This document shows positions 23,001 to 35,000 of a stretch of 64,000 bases of DNA, one piece after another. The translations under genes and the position numbers were made by a program. The DNA comes from Branchiostoma floridae (lineage: Eukaryota; Chordata; Leptocardii; Amphioxiformes; Branchiostomatidae), in NCBI RefSeq assembly GCF_000003815.2, contig NC_049995.1, positions 52,845-116,844 of the forward strand, read 5' to 3'. Numbering within the stretch: the stretch's first letter is position 1; each line of letters opens with the position of its first letter. The notes below the pieces were generated by a model that searched no databases, had not been told where the DNA came from, and was given only the letters and a program-made list of their open reading frames with translations.

Positions 23001-26000
23001 TCTTTGACTTTAGATTTATTTTGGCATTCTATGGCATCAGTTATCTGTTTTCTGATACTTTTTTTTCAACCTGCGGAATATTTGTGCTCATTTTACAGCT
23101 GCTTTGCACAATTTACTGTGTGGTCCAAAACTTTTTTTTTTGGAAATGACCGAAAATTGGTGCGAGCGCGGATGCCATCCATATAATCAAATCAACATGG
23201 CCTTACTTATCACAATCTCTTTCTGTCATGCGTGTCATAGGCCACCTTAGATTTTCTTCAATATACATTGTAGGACGGAAGGCGATATCGACTCCCAAAA
23301 AACTTTGACCCATTGCTGTCACATGTGCTTTAAGTCTTGTGTCAATAGCAATTCGGTCTGCTAAATGAAACAAAAAATAATGGCTGAATTCCTTCTAAGT
23401 ATACAACAAGAAAAGTAGGAGAAGATCGAGTTTTCAACAGCCATGTTGTTGTTTTTTAGATTGGAATTCAACCTTGGTGACCATGTTGACATGCTCTCTA
23501 CCCTGGCCGCCATTGACAACATCTTGCAACAGGGTGGCGGTACACAGACCGGGGCTGCTCTCGATTTCGCCCGCGTGAATGCAGGATGGAGAGGGGAAAG
23601 TGTTCCAAAAGTACGACTATAAACACGATTCATCATACTTTAATACAGTCTCCATCAAATTTTGTGGAGAGTTGGGGTGACCTGGTGTATTTCGCTAAAT
23701 GCGAAAATTCTGCCGAGATCCCAAAGAAAGGAATAGCTAAGTGATGAAACTCAATGTCGCATTTGAATTCATTTCGATAAAGTACCTGTAGTTTTAATAC
23801 TCATCTTACGGCAATCTGCGTTGCTATGCCATTTATACATAAAATTCTTACGTGAATGTTGTTACAGACAAGGTCATTTGCCCCTTTCTCCAGGTGATGA
23901 TCGTGGTAACTGATGGCCAGTCAGGTGATTCCGTGGTGGGGCCCGCTGATAACTTGGCCCTCCAAGGCGTGGAGGTGTACGCCATCGGCGTAGGCAACTA
24001 CGATGGCGCCGAACTTCTGCAAATTGCTGCCAACAACCAGAACAACGTGATCGAATTGGCGGACTTCAACGCCCTGAACGCAGAGATCGAGCAGATTGCC
24101 CAGACTGTTTGCGTAGGTTAGTGTCGGTTCATGTAAATCGCCAAAGTCTAAAGCTGCTATATCAAAACTCTCGTAAAACAAGAAAATGCAGGATATTTTT
24201 AGTACCAGTAATAAAGCAAGCATGCAACGGTATATTTAATGTCAATTAGGTGCCAATTAGCATGACACATGTTCTTGGAGTTTGTGATTTGTCAAGCTTT
24301 TTTTTATGTTGACCAATATGTAGTCCCTACCATTTACGACAAAATTAATTAGAAAGTTCTGCATTGATTTTAAAATATGACATTGAAATGTGAGATCGCG
24401 TGGCGTAACGGCCACTTGTTTGGCTCAGGACATACAGGTGCCAGGTTTAAATCCTGCTGTGTCACCGATCTTGTACCATTAGAAAAGGCACTCGAGTACT
24501 TCGTTTCCACTAGGGCGGTCCCTCGGATAGGGCGATATATGGAGGTTGCGTGTTTGGGGAGAGAAACAACTCAAGCATGTTAACCCTATTCACACATGTC
24601 CTTTTTGGTAAATATGGTACTGGTGAGGGGTGTCTTTTGAGGTCCGCCCCGTGTTACTCACGTAACCACTAAACGACGTTTCATATGACCGCCATTTTTT
24701 AGAGAATTCTTTTATCATCAAAACAACAAGAACATGGTTCCCAAAGTAAAGGGTGTTACTTGTGAAAAAAATTTCTTACACATTGTATTATATCCATTTA
24801 TAGATACAGTCCCTTCAGATCCATGCAGCGACTACAAAGTTCTGAATGAGACATGGAGGAACGTCCAACATGGTTACGGTTATAATTGTGACAGTGGGTT
24901 TGCGGGAGAGTGGTACCGTTTCATGGGTGCTGCGGGGGATGTCATGCCTACACAGGCGCCCCCGAGCGCGTACAGATGCGGTACCCAGGCGCCGATGTGG
25001 ATGAACGGACAACACCCCACCCTTGCTGACGGTGAAGTCTTCCGCCGGGCATGTGCGTACTCGGGCAGTAACACCTGTTACTTGCAAACAACCATCCAGG
25101 TGCGGGCCTGCAGCGGCGGCTACTTCGTGTATAAACTGCCCGCGGCTCCTACGTGCAATCTGGCATACTGCGGGATATTCGGTTAGTGAGCTAGAATTTC
25201 TATTATCTAGTCGAAGCATGAGTAGGTCGGATCGTCTATTTTATAATTTTGACCGAAGAAGGAAAGTTAGTCCATGATTTTTAAATTCGTATAAATATGT
25301 CAATTTTCTGAATTTTAATTACGTTCACCTCTTTAAGAGTCATTGCAGGAGAAAACCAGGCAGAGGTCGGAAGATGGGGGTCGGCCAAATCAACTCAAAC
25401 TTTTTATGTGTGATAGGTATGGGAAACTATGAACAGCCATATGATTAAAACCCTCCAGCTATTTTTCGTTATGGCGTTCTGGGGCCCCCCTCCGAGACCC
25501 CCCAAAATCAAACTATTGATGACTGAAAATCACTGAAATTGCGATGGCTATTCTGATACTTCTGATTAAGATATGACAAAAAGTTTTATATTCCCATATT
25601 CCATGTGTTCTTAAGTTTTACTGATAAAATTTGAAGATGAAGTATTGAAATTAAGAGGGTGTTACGGGGGGTTACCAGAACCAATGAAAACACGATTTTC
25701 AACTCTTTGAATTCCTGTGATCTTTAAGGGGCTTGTTCTCCGACAACCAGCAATTTAAATGAATGGTTTTACCTTTACTGGAGAGAGGAAAATCTACTAA
25801 TTGAAAATCAAGCGTCGTCTAATTGGGCCATGTATACCACGAGCCGTGAGCTCTTTATGTGGATTTTCCAGGTTTTTGACTATGTTAAAACAGGTAATAA
25901 CTGCTCAATACGGGGTAATGGACGGGAACTTTTTGGTGTCCCTGTGTAGGATCACTGCTTAATTGTCAAAAATGCTTCAACTAATTGCAAGTAGTTATTG

Positions 26001-29000
26001 GGGCTCTGTATGGGGGATATAAGGCTACTTAAAATGAATTATGCTGGGTTTTACCCGCATTTGTTGCTCTGTAAGTGCTCAATATGGGGTAAGTTATTTC
26101 ATTTATTTGTGTTTCTGTATAGGAACAAGTCTTAACTGTCAAAAAAAAGCTATACCTATTTACTGCTATTCATTTGGGCTCTGTATGGGGCATATAAGTA
26201 TATATGAAATGGAATTAAGTTGCTTTTACACATCTCAGTATCTCTAAGACGTCAGTTAGTTTAATTCCCTTACAAAGTGTGCTTTCAGTATACTCCACAT
26301 ACTATATACTGCACTGCAGGCCACATGAGTGACCGCATACTATGATAGGCAATCTACAACATAGAAACATGACCCTAACAAAGACTTTTAGCTATTAACA
26401 AATTACGATGTGTAAAATGATACCAATGGTTTGTTAGTATGCCTGACTGTTCATTTATTCATCACCATTAGGACAGACTAGAAACATTAAGTTTATGAGA
26501 AACCTACATATAGAACCCTATTACAATGGAGCATACTGCCTGCAATATACTTAAAACGCACTGTTGAAATGCATATTCACAAATGCACACTTTCAGTTTT
26601 CTTGGACTGGTACAATAAGCTGGGTCTGATGTAATTTTTTACCTGCAAAGGGTAAGAGATTACGATTGTGGCTAAGCCTAAAAACTCACATGTTTGGTAC
26701 AGAGTTTCTACACAGTTGTAAAAATCATGTTACAAAACTTTGTCAAATTACAAAAAAAGTCAACTTGCACATGTACATGGGGATAGGATGTTCTCTAATG
26801 CCTGTATGAAAGAGACTTTCCTTGTCGTAGAACCTGTAATGGGTAAATGGAAATGATCTGATATGCACTTTAGTTGCTTTAGCTTTATTAATTTGGGACC
26901 TTTGGTTTTAGCCTGAGTTTGCACAAGTTTATGTCTTCAAACATAACATGATGACTGTAGTCAATACTTAAAATTAAAGTATACACTGTCTTTCGCCGCG
27001 CCTGCATGCCACTTGCTTTCCTCATCTATCGCTTCCATGTCAGTGGCCACAAATTCTGTGCTTTCTTGCTGTCTTTGTGCTGCTGAAAGTATGTAAAAGC
27101 TTGTAATCTGCTTGGCCGTGTGCCACTCGCTGGGCTGAAACAACCGCTTGCCATCAGATTCCCTAACGTGCTGTGCACATCTCGTGGGCCACTTGCACAG
27201 CACCAGCTTTCTGCCCTGGCGTAGCCCCCCGATTGAAAATGTCAGTCAGATAGGCCTAAGTATTCATCTTGTCTGACATCCGTTGGCCGCATTTCCTAGT
27301 CCGGATTGCCCAGCCTTCATTGACAACTTGGTTGGACGCCCAATCCGGATTCTTCTCCTTGTGACTGTGAGGCTAGGCCAGGGCCATGAGTAGGGCTGGG
27401 TACCGGTACAAAACCTGTTTTTCTCATCGGACCGGTCCAGAAAAACCGTCCTGAAAAAATTCGGTGACCGGATGTTTGACCGATTGGAAAAGGAACTGAT
27501 TATATGATCAGGCATTTACACGTTTTGGGGGTTATCGGTCAAGGCAAATAACAAGAGCGAAGCAGAGTACACTCTATAGTAATTTTACCAACTTTAACAG
27601 TCAATCGTACCTACCCTTGTAGGATTTTTACAACACCAGTGGGAGTCGAATACTACACAATACAGATTTTTTGCAGCAAAATGGACCATTGTTTTGCGTA
27701 TCGTCCATTCACAAGTTTTCACATAATGAATCAGGTCCAGGTTCAGGTCCAAACCTAGACCTGATCCTCTGGACCTGAGCCGGACCTGGACCTGAATTTT
27801 CCGTACCCGTACCCACCCCTAGCCATGAGCTATACCAGTCACAGTTTGAGCCCACTGCTTGTGTATACTGTTGTACAATGTATGTAACTTTGGACTCCCG
27901 CTCCATTTCTTTAAAGTGTTCTCCAACATCTTCTAGCTTGTTGGCTGAGCTGAAGGCTGACACACATCCTGGCTCAGGGCAGCAGAACAACGCTGACTTT
28001 GACCAACTGCCGATGTTGTGATGTGACTCGTTTGTGACTGTGGGTGTCACGGTTGGAAGGTCATGTATTTGTGGCACTGTGGCAAAGTTCACTACTTCTC
28101 CAACCCCAACACCAACGGCTCTCTAGACTCGTACTAGCACTCGTATTCGTACGTCTCAATCAGTTGCAAGCAAGAAATTGTTCTATGACTTGACATCTTC
28201 CCATTTGTGCCTTGCAATGCTCTTAGCTTGCTTCACCTGTTTGTGCCACCGCAATTCTACAGTCATCTATGCCTCCATGGGACCCCCCACATTTCTTTCA
28301 TGTATTCAGCGGTCAAGACATCGATGTTTTTTCATTAAAGACCATAAATCTGGACCCAGGGTCCACAATAAGCGGTCACAAATTAAATGTCCTTGATTTT
28401 ATGTACCGTCTTATGTGAGTCTTTATTTATGCTATCTTGCGGTCACAAATGTCCTTGCCTCCTGAGGGTCTGAGAAGTCGAAGCACAGAACTTATATGCT
28501 AGTTTTCTGACCGATCGCTGGCAGAGACAAAATCAGCGGAGCACAGTGGTAACACCCTGCAATTTCTCAAAAACACTTTTAATAGTAAAAGATTCTCGGA
28601 CTGGACGGTCTGAAATACACTTTGCAGAATAGCACAGACAGCTGACCAGTCCTGTCGGCAGTTGTTGAAAATGTGGACAAAACACTCCACACCATACTTG
28701 CCTCCATCGCCCTTCGTAATTACTGCAGCCATTGGGATCCATAACTCCATACTAAAAACAACATGGGACTTTTAATTCGATGACTCTTAATTAATAATTC
28801 ACCAACCCACCTATCTCACATGCAAAGTATGCGCAGGAGATTGCTGACCCAGTTCTTCTCGCTTCTGCCAAAGATTTCTGATGCAATGACGGTTAGAGTA
28901 TATAATGTACGTGGAGATCTGATAACCCCCATGCAGAGCCTCTTTCATTAAGCACCACATGGTAAATACATAATCATTATGATTCTGTAAGGAAGGTACT

Positions 29001-32000
29001 ATTTGAGGTCTTACAGAGCAACAAATGCGGGTAAAACCTGCATAATTCATTTTCAAGTAGCCTTATGTCCCCCATACAGAGCCCCAATAACTACTTGCAA
29101 TTAGTTGAAGCATTTTTGACAATTAAGCAGTGATCCTACACAGGGACACCAAAAAGTTCCCGTCCATTACCCCGTAGTGAGCAGTTATTACCTGTTTTAA
29201 CATAGTCAAAAACCTGGAAAATCCCTATAAAGACGGATCACGGCTCGTGGTATACATGGCCCAATTAGACGACGCTTGATTTTCAATTAGTAGATATTCC
29301 TCTCTCCAGTAAAGGTAAAACCATTTATCTAAATTGCTGGTTGTCGGAGAACAAGCCCCTTAAAGATCACAGGAATTCAAAGAGTTGAAAATCGTGTTTT
29401 CATTGGTTCTGGTAACCCCCCGTAACACCCTCTTAATTTCAATACTTCATCTTCAAATTTTTGTCAGTAAAACGTAAGAACACATGGAATATGGGAATAT
29501 AAAACTTTTTGTCATATCTTAATCAGAAGTATCAGAATAGCCATCGCAATTTCAGTAATTTTCAGTCATCAATAGTTTGATTTTGGAGGGTCTCAGAGGG
29601 AGGCCCCAGAACGCCATAACGAAAAATAGCTGAAAGGTTTTAATCATATGGCTGTTCATAGTTCCCCATACCTATCACACATAAAAAGTTGATTTGGCCG
29701 ACCCCCATCTTCCGACCTCTGCCTGGTTTTGCCTGGTTTTCTCCTGCAATGACTCTTAATATATATTTACTTCTATACGAAAGGTATGTCAAGGAAATGT
29801 ATTGTTGTCCTGAGGTTACACTCAATATCCTAGGAATGCTATTGTCCCATTTGCATCGGTGTTCGTAGAGGGTTTAGCTTGGACTGGGCCCTGAAAACCG
29901 GCCGTATCTCTCGATGATTTCACGTTTAAATTATTGCCGGGCCCCGGTTTGGTTCTAAGTGAGAGTTTCCTGGACGCGGGCGAGCAGCAAGGTGCCCCAC
30001 GAAACCACGTAGGGGGCAAGCGTTTTCCAATTTTGGCTGCAACATAAGGAAAGTGAAATATAGCGTTACATTGTCAAGAGGGCATTCGGCAAGGTCAAAC
30101 TATATTTTTTCCACAGGTCTAAATCGTGAATATAATGAGAAATCTATATCAATCACGATTGCCACAAGTAAAACAGTCGCTAGTTCACATATTTTGGGAG
30201 CAGGTTCGGGAATTTTTTCTTAATTTGATCCTTGCTTTTTTTCCTGAGACGTTTTGTAACACAAAAGTTTAAATAAGTTATGTAGATTTGTTTTTTTTGT
30301 AGAGGTCGATGAATGCTCCACTAACAACGGCGGGTGTGAACAAAGGTGCACGAACAACATAGGCGGTTTCAACTGCTCTTGCGATTCCGGCTATGAGCTG
30401 AACAGCGACGGGTTGACATGTGATGGTAAGTTGGTTTCCTCTTCCCTTCCTTTTAATTCCTTTAATTTCGTCTTTCAAAGGTGATGGGCTGACAGAAAAT
30501 GAAGGTTGACACAAGGATAAAAGAAAGAAACCAGAGGATGATTTGTTTTCGAAAGTAGGGCATGTAATGTGTGAAATGGACGTCGACAGGGTCAGTATGT
30601 CTGGATACAAACTGAAGGTTCGTCGACTCTGTCGGTCATCAGCCAGTTTGAGCAGCTGGACCGTCGTCTAGGTTACAGTATTTGAAGGCAGAGCCCTGTC
30701 ACTTCCATTCACCAATTTTAACATTCTAAACAAAGTCAAGTATACATTTTACACCTTGGTGTATTGAGGTATTGCTATATCTATGGACGCAATATCAAGC
30801 TAGGAAAAAGAAAAATCACCTCTCGATCTTGTGTACTGTCCCTTCAGTTCCATGCAGCGACTACAACGTGCTGAATGAGACATGGAGGAACGTCCAACAG
30901 GTCAATAATGGTAGCGATAATAGGTGTGACAGTGGGTTTGCCGGAGAGTGGTACCGTTTCATGGGTGCTGCGGGAGATGTCATACCTACACAGGCGCCCC
31001 CGAGCGTGTACAGATGCGGCACCGACGCGCCGATGTGGATGAACGGACAACACCCCACCCTTGCTGACGGTGAAGTCTCCCGCCAGGCGTGTGCCTACTG
31101 GGGCAGTAACACCTGTAGTTGGCAGGCAACCATCCATGTGCGGGCCTGCAGCGGTGGCTACTTCGTGTACAAACTGCCCGCGGCTCCTACGTGCAGCCTG
31201 GTCTACTGTGGGATGTTCGGTGAGTAAGCTAGAAATATGTATTATCCAGGCAAGGAATAAGTAGGTCGGATCATCTATTTCATAATTTGGACTGAAGTGA
31301 GAAAGCTAGTCCACGATTTGAAAAAAAATTATAAATATATCAGTTTTCTGAATTTCAATTACTTTCACCTCTTCACTATATTTCACTTCCATACAAGAGG
31401 TTTGTTTGTTTGTTTGTTTATTCAGTTTGCACATACAAAATGATAATAGATACAGAAGAGAATGAAAGATAAAACAGGTGCAGGAGGAGGGAAAACACCA
31501 TTAACGGTTTATGCTGTGCCCTCCTCCTCTATGCTTATACAAAATATATGATCAATGAAATCATAATTAACAAAGAAAGAACTAGCACATGTTATAATAA
31601 TGCAAAAGATGTACGATCAGTGAAATCAATAAATAACAAACATAAGTAACTAACACAATCATATGTTATAATAAAGGGTATGTCAAGGAATGTATTGTTT
31701 TCCTAAGGTTACACTCAATACACTAGGGATGCTAGTGTCTCATTTTCATAGGTGCTAGTAGAGGGTTTAGACGCAAACGGTCTCTGAAAACTGGTCGTAG
31801 CTCTCAAGGATCCACGTTTAGGTTACGGCGTCGATTTGTTGCTGGGCCCCGAGTTGGTTCCAAGGGAGACTTCCCTGGACGCGGAAGTGCCCCAGAATAG
31901 CCCAGTAGTAGCAAGGCACCACACGGAACCACAAAGGGGTCAAGCCGGAGATTGAAAAAAGGCCCCCAACTACCTAGTGGGGTCCTTTTTCCAATTTTAA

Positions 32001-35000
32001 CTGAAACAGAAGTAAAATCCAGTGTTACATTGGCCAAGAAGGCATTCGGTAAGGTCAGAATAGTTATTTTCCACAGGCCTAAGTGGTGAATATTATGAGA
32101 TATATATACCAATCATCATTGCCACCATGTACCAATGAAACAGTCGCTAGTTTTCATGTTTAAAGGGCAGGTTTAGGATATTTTCTTCATTTGATCCTTG
32201 CTTTTTTCCTGTGACGTTTTGTTACACAAAAGTTTAAGTATGTTATGTGCATCTGTTTTTTTTTAGAGATCGATGAATGCTCCAGTAACAACGGCGGGTG
32301 TGAACAAAGGTGCACGAACAACATAGGCGGTTTCAACTGCTCTTGCGATGCCGGCTATGACCTGAACGGCGACGGGTTGACATGTGATGGTAAGTTGTTT
32401 AAATTTTTTACTTTTAATTACTTTTCCCCTTTAAATGGTGGCGGGCTGACAGAAAAAAAAAGTTGGCACAAGTAAAAAAAAGTCAGGTATACATTTTACA
32501 CTTTGGTGTATTGAGGTATAAATTGCTATATCTAAGGACAGAATTTCAAGCTAGGAATAAGAAAAATCGAACAGTTACATCACCTCTCGATCTTGTGCAC
32601 TGTCCCTTCAGTTCCATGCAGCGACTACAAAGTACTGAATGAGACATCGAGGAACGTCCAACAGGTCAACAATAGTAACTATGATAGGTGTGACAATGGG
32701 TTTGCCGGAGAGTGGTACCGTTTCATGGGTGCTGCGGGAAACGTCATGCTGACACAGGCGCCCCCGAGCGCGTACAGGTGCGGCACCTACGCCCCAATGT
32801 GGATGAACGGACAACACCCCACCTTTGCTGACGGCGAAGTCTCCCGCCAGGCATGTGCGTACTGGAACAGCAACGCCTGTTACTTGCAAACATCCATCCA
32901 TGTGCGGGCCTGCAGCGCCGGCTACTTTGTGTATAAACTGCCCGCGGCTCCTACGTGCAATGTGGCCTACTGTGGGATGTTCGGTTAGTGAGCTAGAAAT
33001 ATGTATTTTCCAAATTTTGCTACAACAGAAGTGAAATATAGTGTAACATTTGTCGAAAAGGCATTCAACACGGTCAAAATAATTGTGTAAATTCTCATGG
33101 ATGAAATGAGAAATCTACGTCAATCACATTTGCCACCAGTGGAAACAGTCGCTAGTTCTCACGTTTAGAGGGCAGGCTCTGGATTTTTTTCCTCTTAAGA
33201 TATTCATTTGACCCTTTTTTCTGCGACTTTTTGTTACACAAAAGCTTAGATAACTTAAGTAGATTTGTTTTCTTGCAGAGGTCGATGAATGCTCCAGTAA
33301 CAACGGCGGGTGTGAACAAAGGTGCACAAACAGCATAGGCAGTTTCAACTGCTCTTGCAATGCCGGCTATGAGCTGAATAACGACGGGTTGACATGTGAT
33401 GGTAAGTTGTTTTCTTCTTCTCTCCCTTCTGATTCCTTTTCTTCCTTCGAAGGTGACAGGATGACAGAAAATGAAGGTTCGCACATGGCCAAGAACAATG
33501 AACCCGTGGATGATTTGTTTTCGAGAGTAGAGCATGTGATTAATGAGAAATTGTGTGAAATGTGTGAAATGGAAGACGGCAGGGTCTGTATGTCTAGATA
33601 CAAATGTTAGTCACCTTTGTCGGTCATCAGCCAGTTAGAGCGTTTGGACAGTCGCCTAGGGTACAGTATTTGAAGGCGGAGCCCAGTCCCTTCCATCCAT
33701 CAACTTTCATGTTCCCAAACAAAGTCAGGTATTTATTTTACACCTTGGTGTATTGAGGTATAATTTGCCATTTTGAAGGACACAATTTGAAGCCAGGAAC
33801 AAGAAAAATCAAACATCACCTCTCGATCTCGTATCGCCTAGCCTAACTATGTACTCGACTGCTAACTGCCACATTTGTCACAGAGTTTTACAGAAGATAT
33901 AAATATTTCAAGGAGGTATGAGATTTTACACCTGTTCTCTGTTTACGTGTAATTGATGTCGCGCAAGAATATCGACATAGAAAGTTATTAAATAACGAAT
34001 TAATGGTGACTTTGGTGATTTAACGTCTTCGGTAGATACTAGAAATGTAATCAGTGACCATTTTACTTTAATTTATGGTAAGTAGCTGTTTTTAGACCTT
34101 ATAGGATAAAGTTCTCGTCTGCGATCGTCAAAGAACATCTGTCGCAAATCCAAAAAGCGCATTTAGCACTGCATTTTTATATTAAAATAAAATGGCATTT
34201 CTTGAATCAGCGTTTAGCGATGATTCGTACCTACTGCTGAGGCTAACATGCAATAAGCGGAGAAGTTTGTCCACGATTACCCTCCCTCATGCCAGGGCCC
34301 ATTTTATGCCTGTCGCAAGTTTTCAACTTTGACCTACGTTACAAAGACGGGAGAATAGAAATTAAAGTCACAAAAGCGTGATTTCCCCGAATTTTCGTAT
34401 GCATCCATTGACCAACATATGTAATATACTACCAAGGACACGATAGGGGCAATGAAGTACTTTCGTAGGATTAATCACAGCTATGTTACAGCTGGATGAA
34501 AGTTCATCTGTGTTGGTAGAAGTCATTCTTAGAATAGTTGATCTGTAATTTCCAACACAAAAAAATCACTTGTGTCGTGTCGTGCTGCCGTGACTTCCTG
34601 CAACCTATTCACTATTTGGTGAGTCACGTGTTCCATCCGCATAACGTGACATCACGACAGCTGCAGAGGATTGTTCATTCCATGATAAAGACTGATGCTG
34701 TGTAGTCGAAAATTTGGGTGAGTCAAATTTTAGTATTGGAAATTACAGTTCAACTATCTTTCATTTTTGCTTTGTCCAGACATCAACGCCTGCTCATCCA
34801 ACCCGTGCCACGCCCAGGCTACCTGTACAGACAACCCCGCCCCTGCACTTGACGCCAACTGTACCTGTAACGATGGGTATAAAGGAGACGGTCGCGCTAA
34901 CGGAACTGGATGTTCAGGTACTGTGTCAGCAATAAGTACTCAGACATTGAAAGAGAGCAACTCAAGGAGGGGCTTTTTTTGTATGCCTATAGCTTAAAGG

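Larger units (their letters stand above)
25337..29755. mobile_element. 4.4-kb TTAA-flanked DNA transposon with 0.74-kb inverted repeats
   Basis: Target TTAA lies at 25333-25336 and 29756-29759. The termini read GAGTCATTGCAGGAGAAAAC inward on both sides. Inverted repeats run from 25337 to about 26073 and from about 29010 to 29755. The paralogous intron after D8C exon 12 has the same flanking sequence without this element, which gives an empty site. A decayed gene lies inside on the minus strand. TTAA duplication fits Kolobok- or piggyBac-type transposition; I cannot assign it. Confidence 0.88.
24819..33832 (+). repeat. Tandem D8C-EGF duplication, three units plus relic of a fourth
   Basis: Both exon pairs and their introns are duplicated. 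The intron block leading into a D8C exon (from TTACACCTTGGTGTATTGAG to CACCTCTCGATCT) occurs before exons 12 and 14, and again at about 33735-33832 where no D8C exon follows. Unit 2 lacks about 250 bp of the EGF-to-D8C intron that unit 1 and the relic share. Confidence 0.85.

Noticed and set aside
24401-24460. A tRNA gene
   Set aside because: A- and B-box-like sequences are present, but stems for acceptor and anticodon arms do not form; a SINE fits better.
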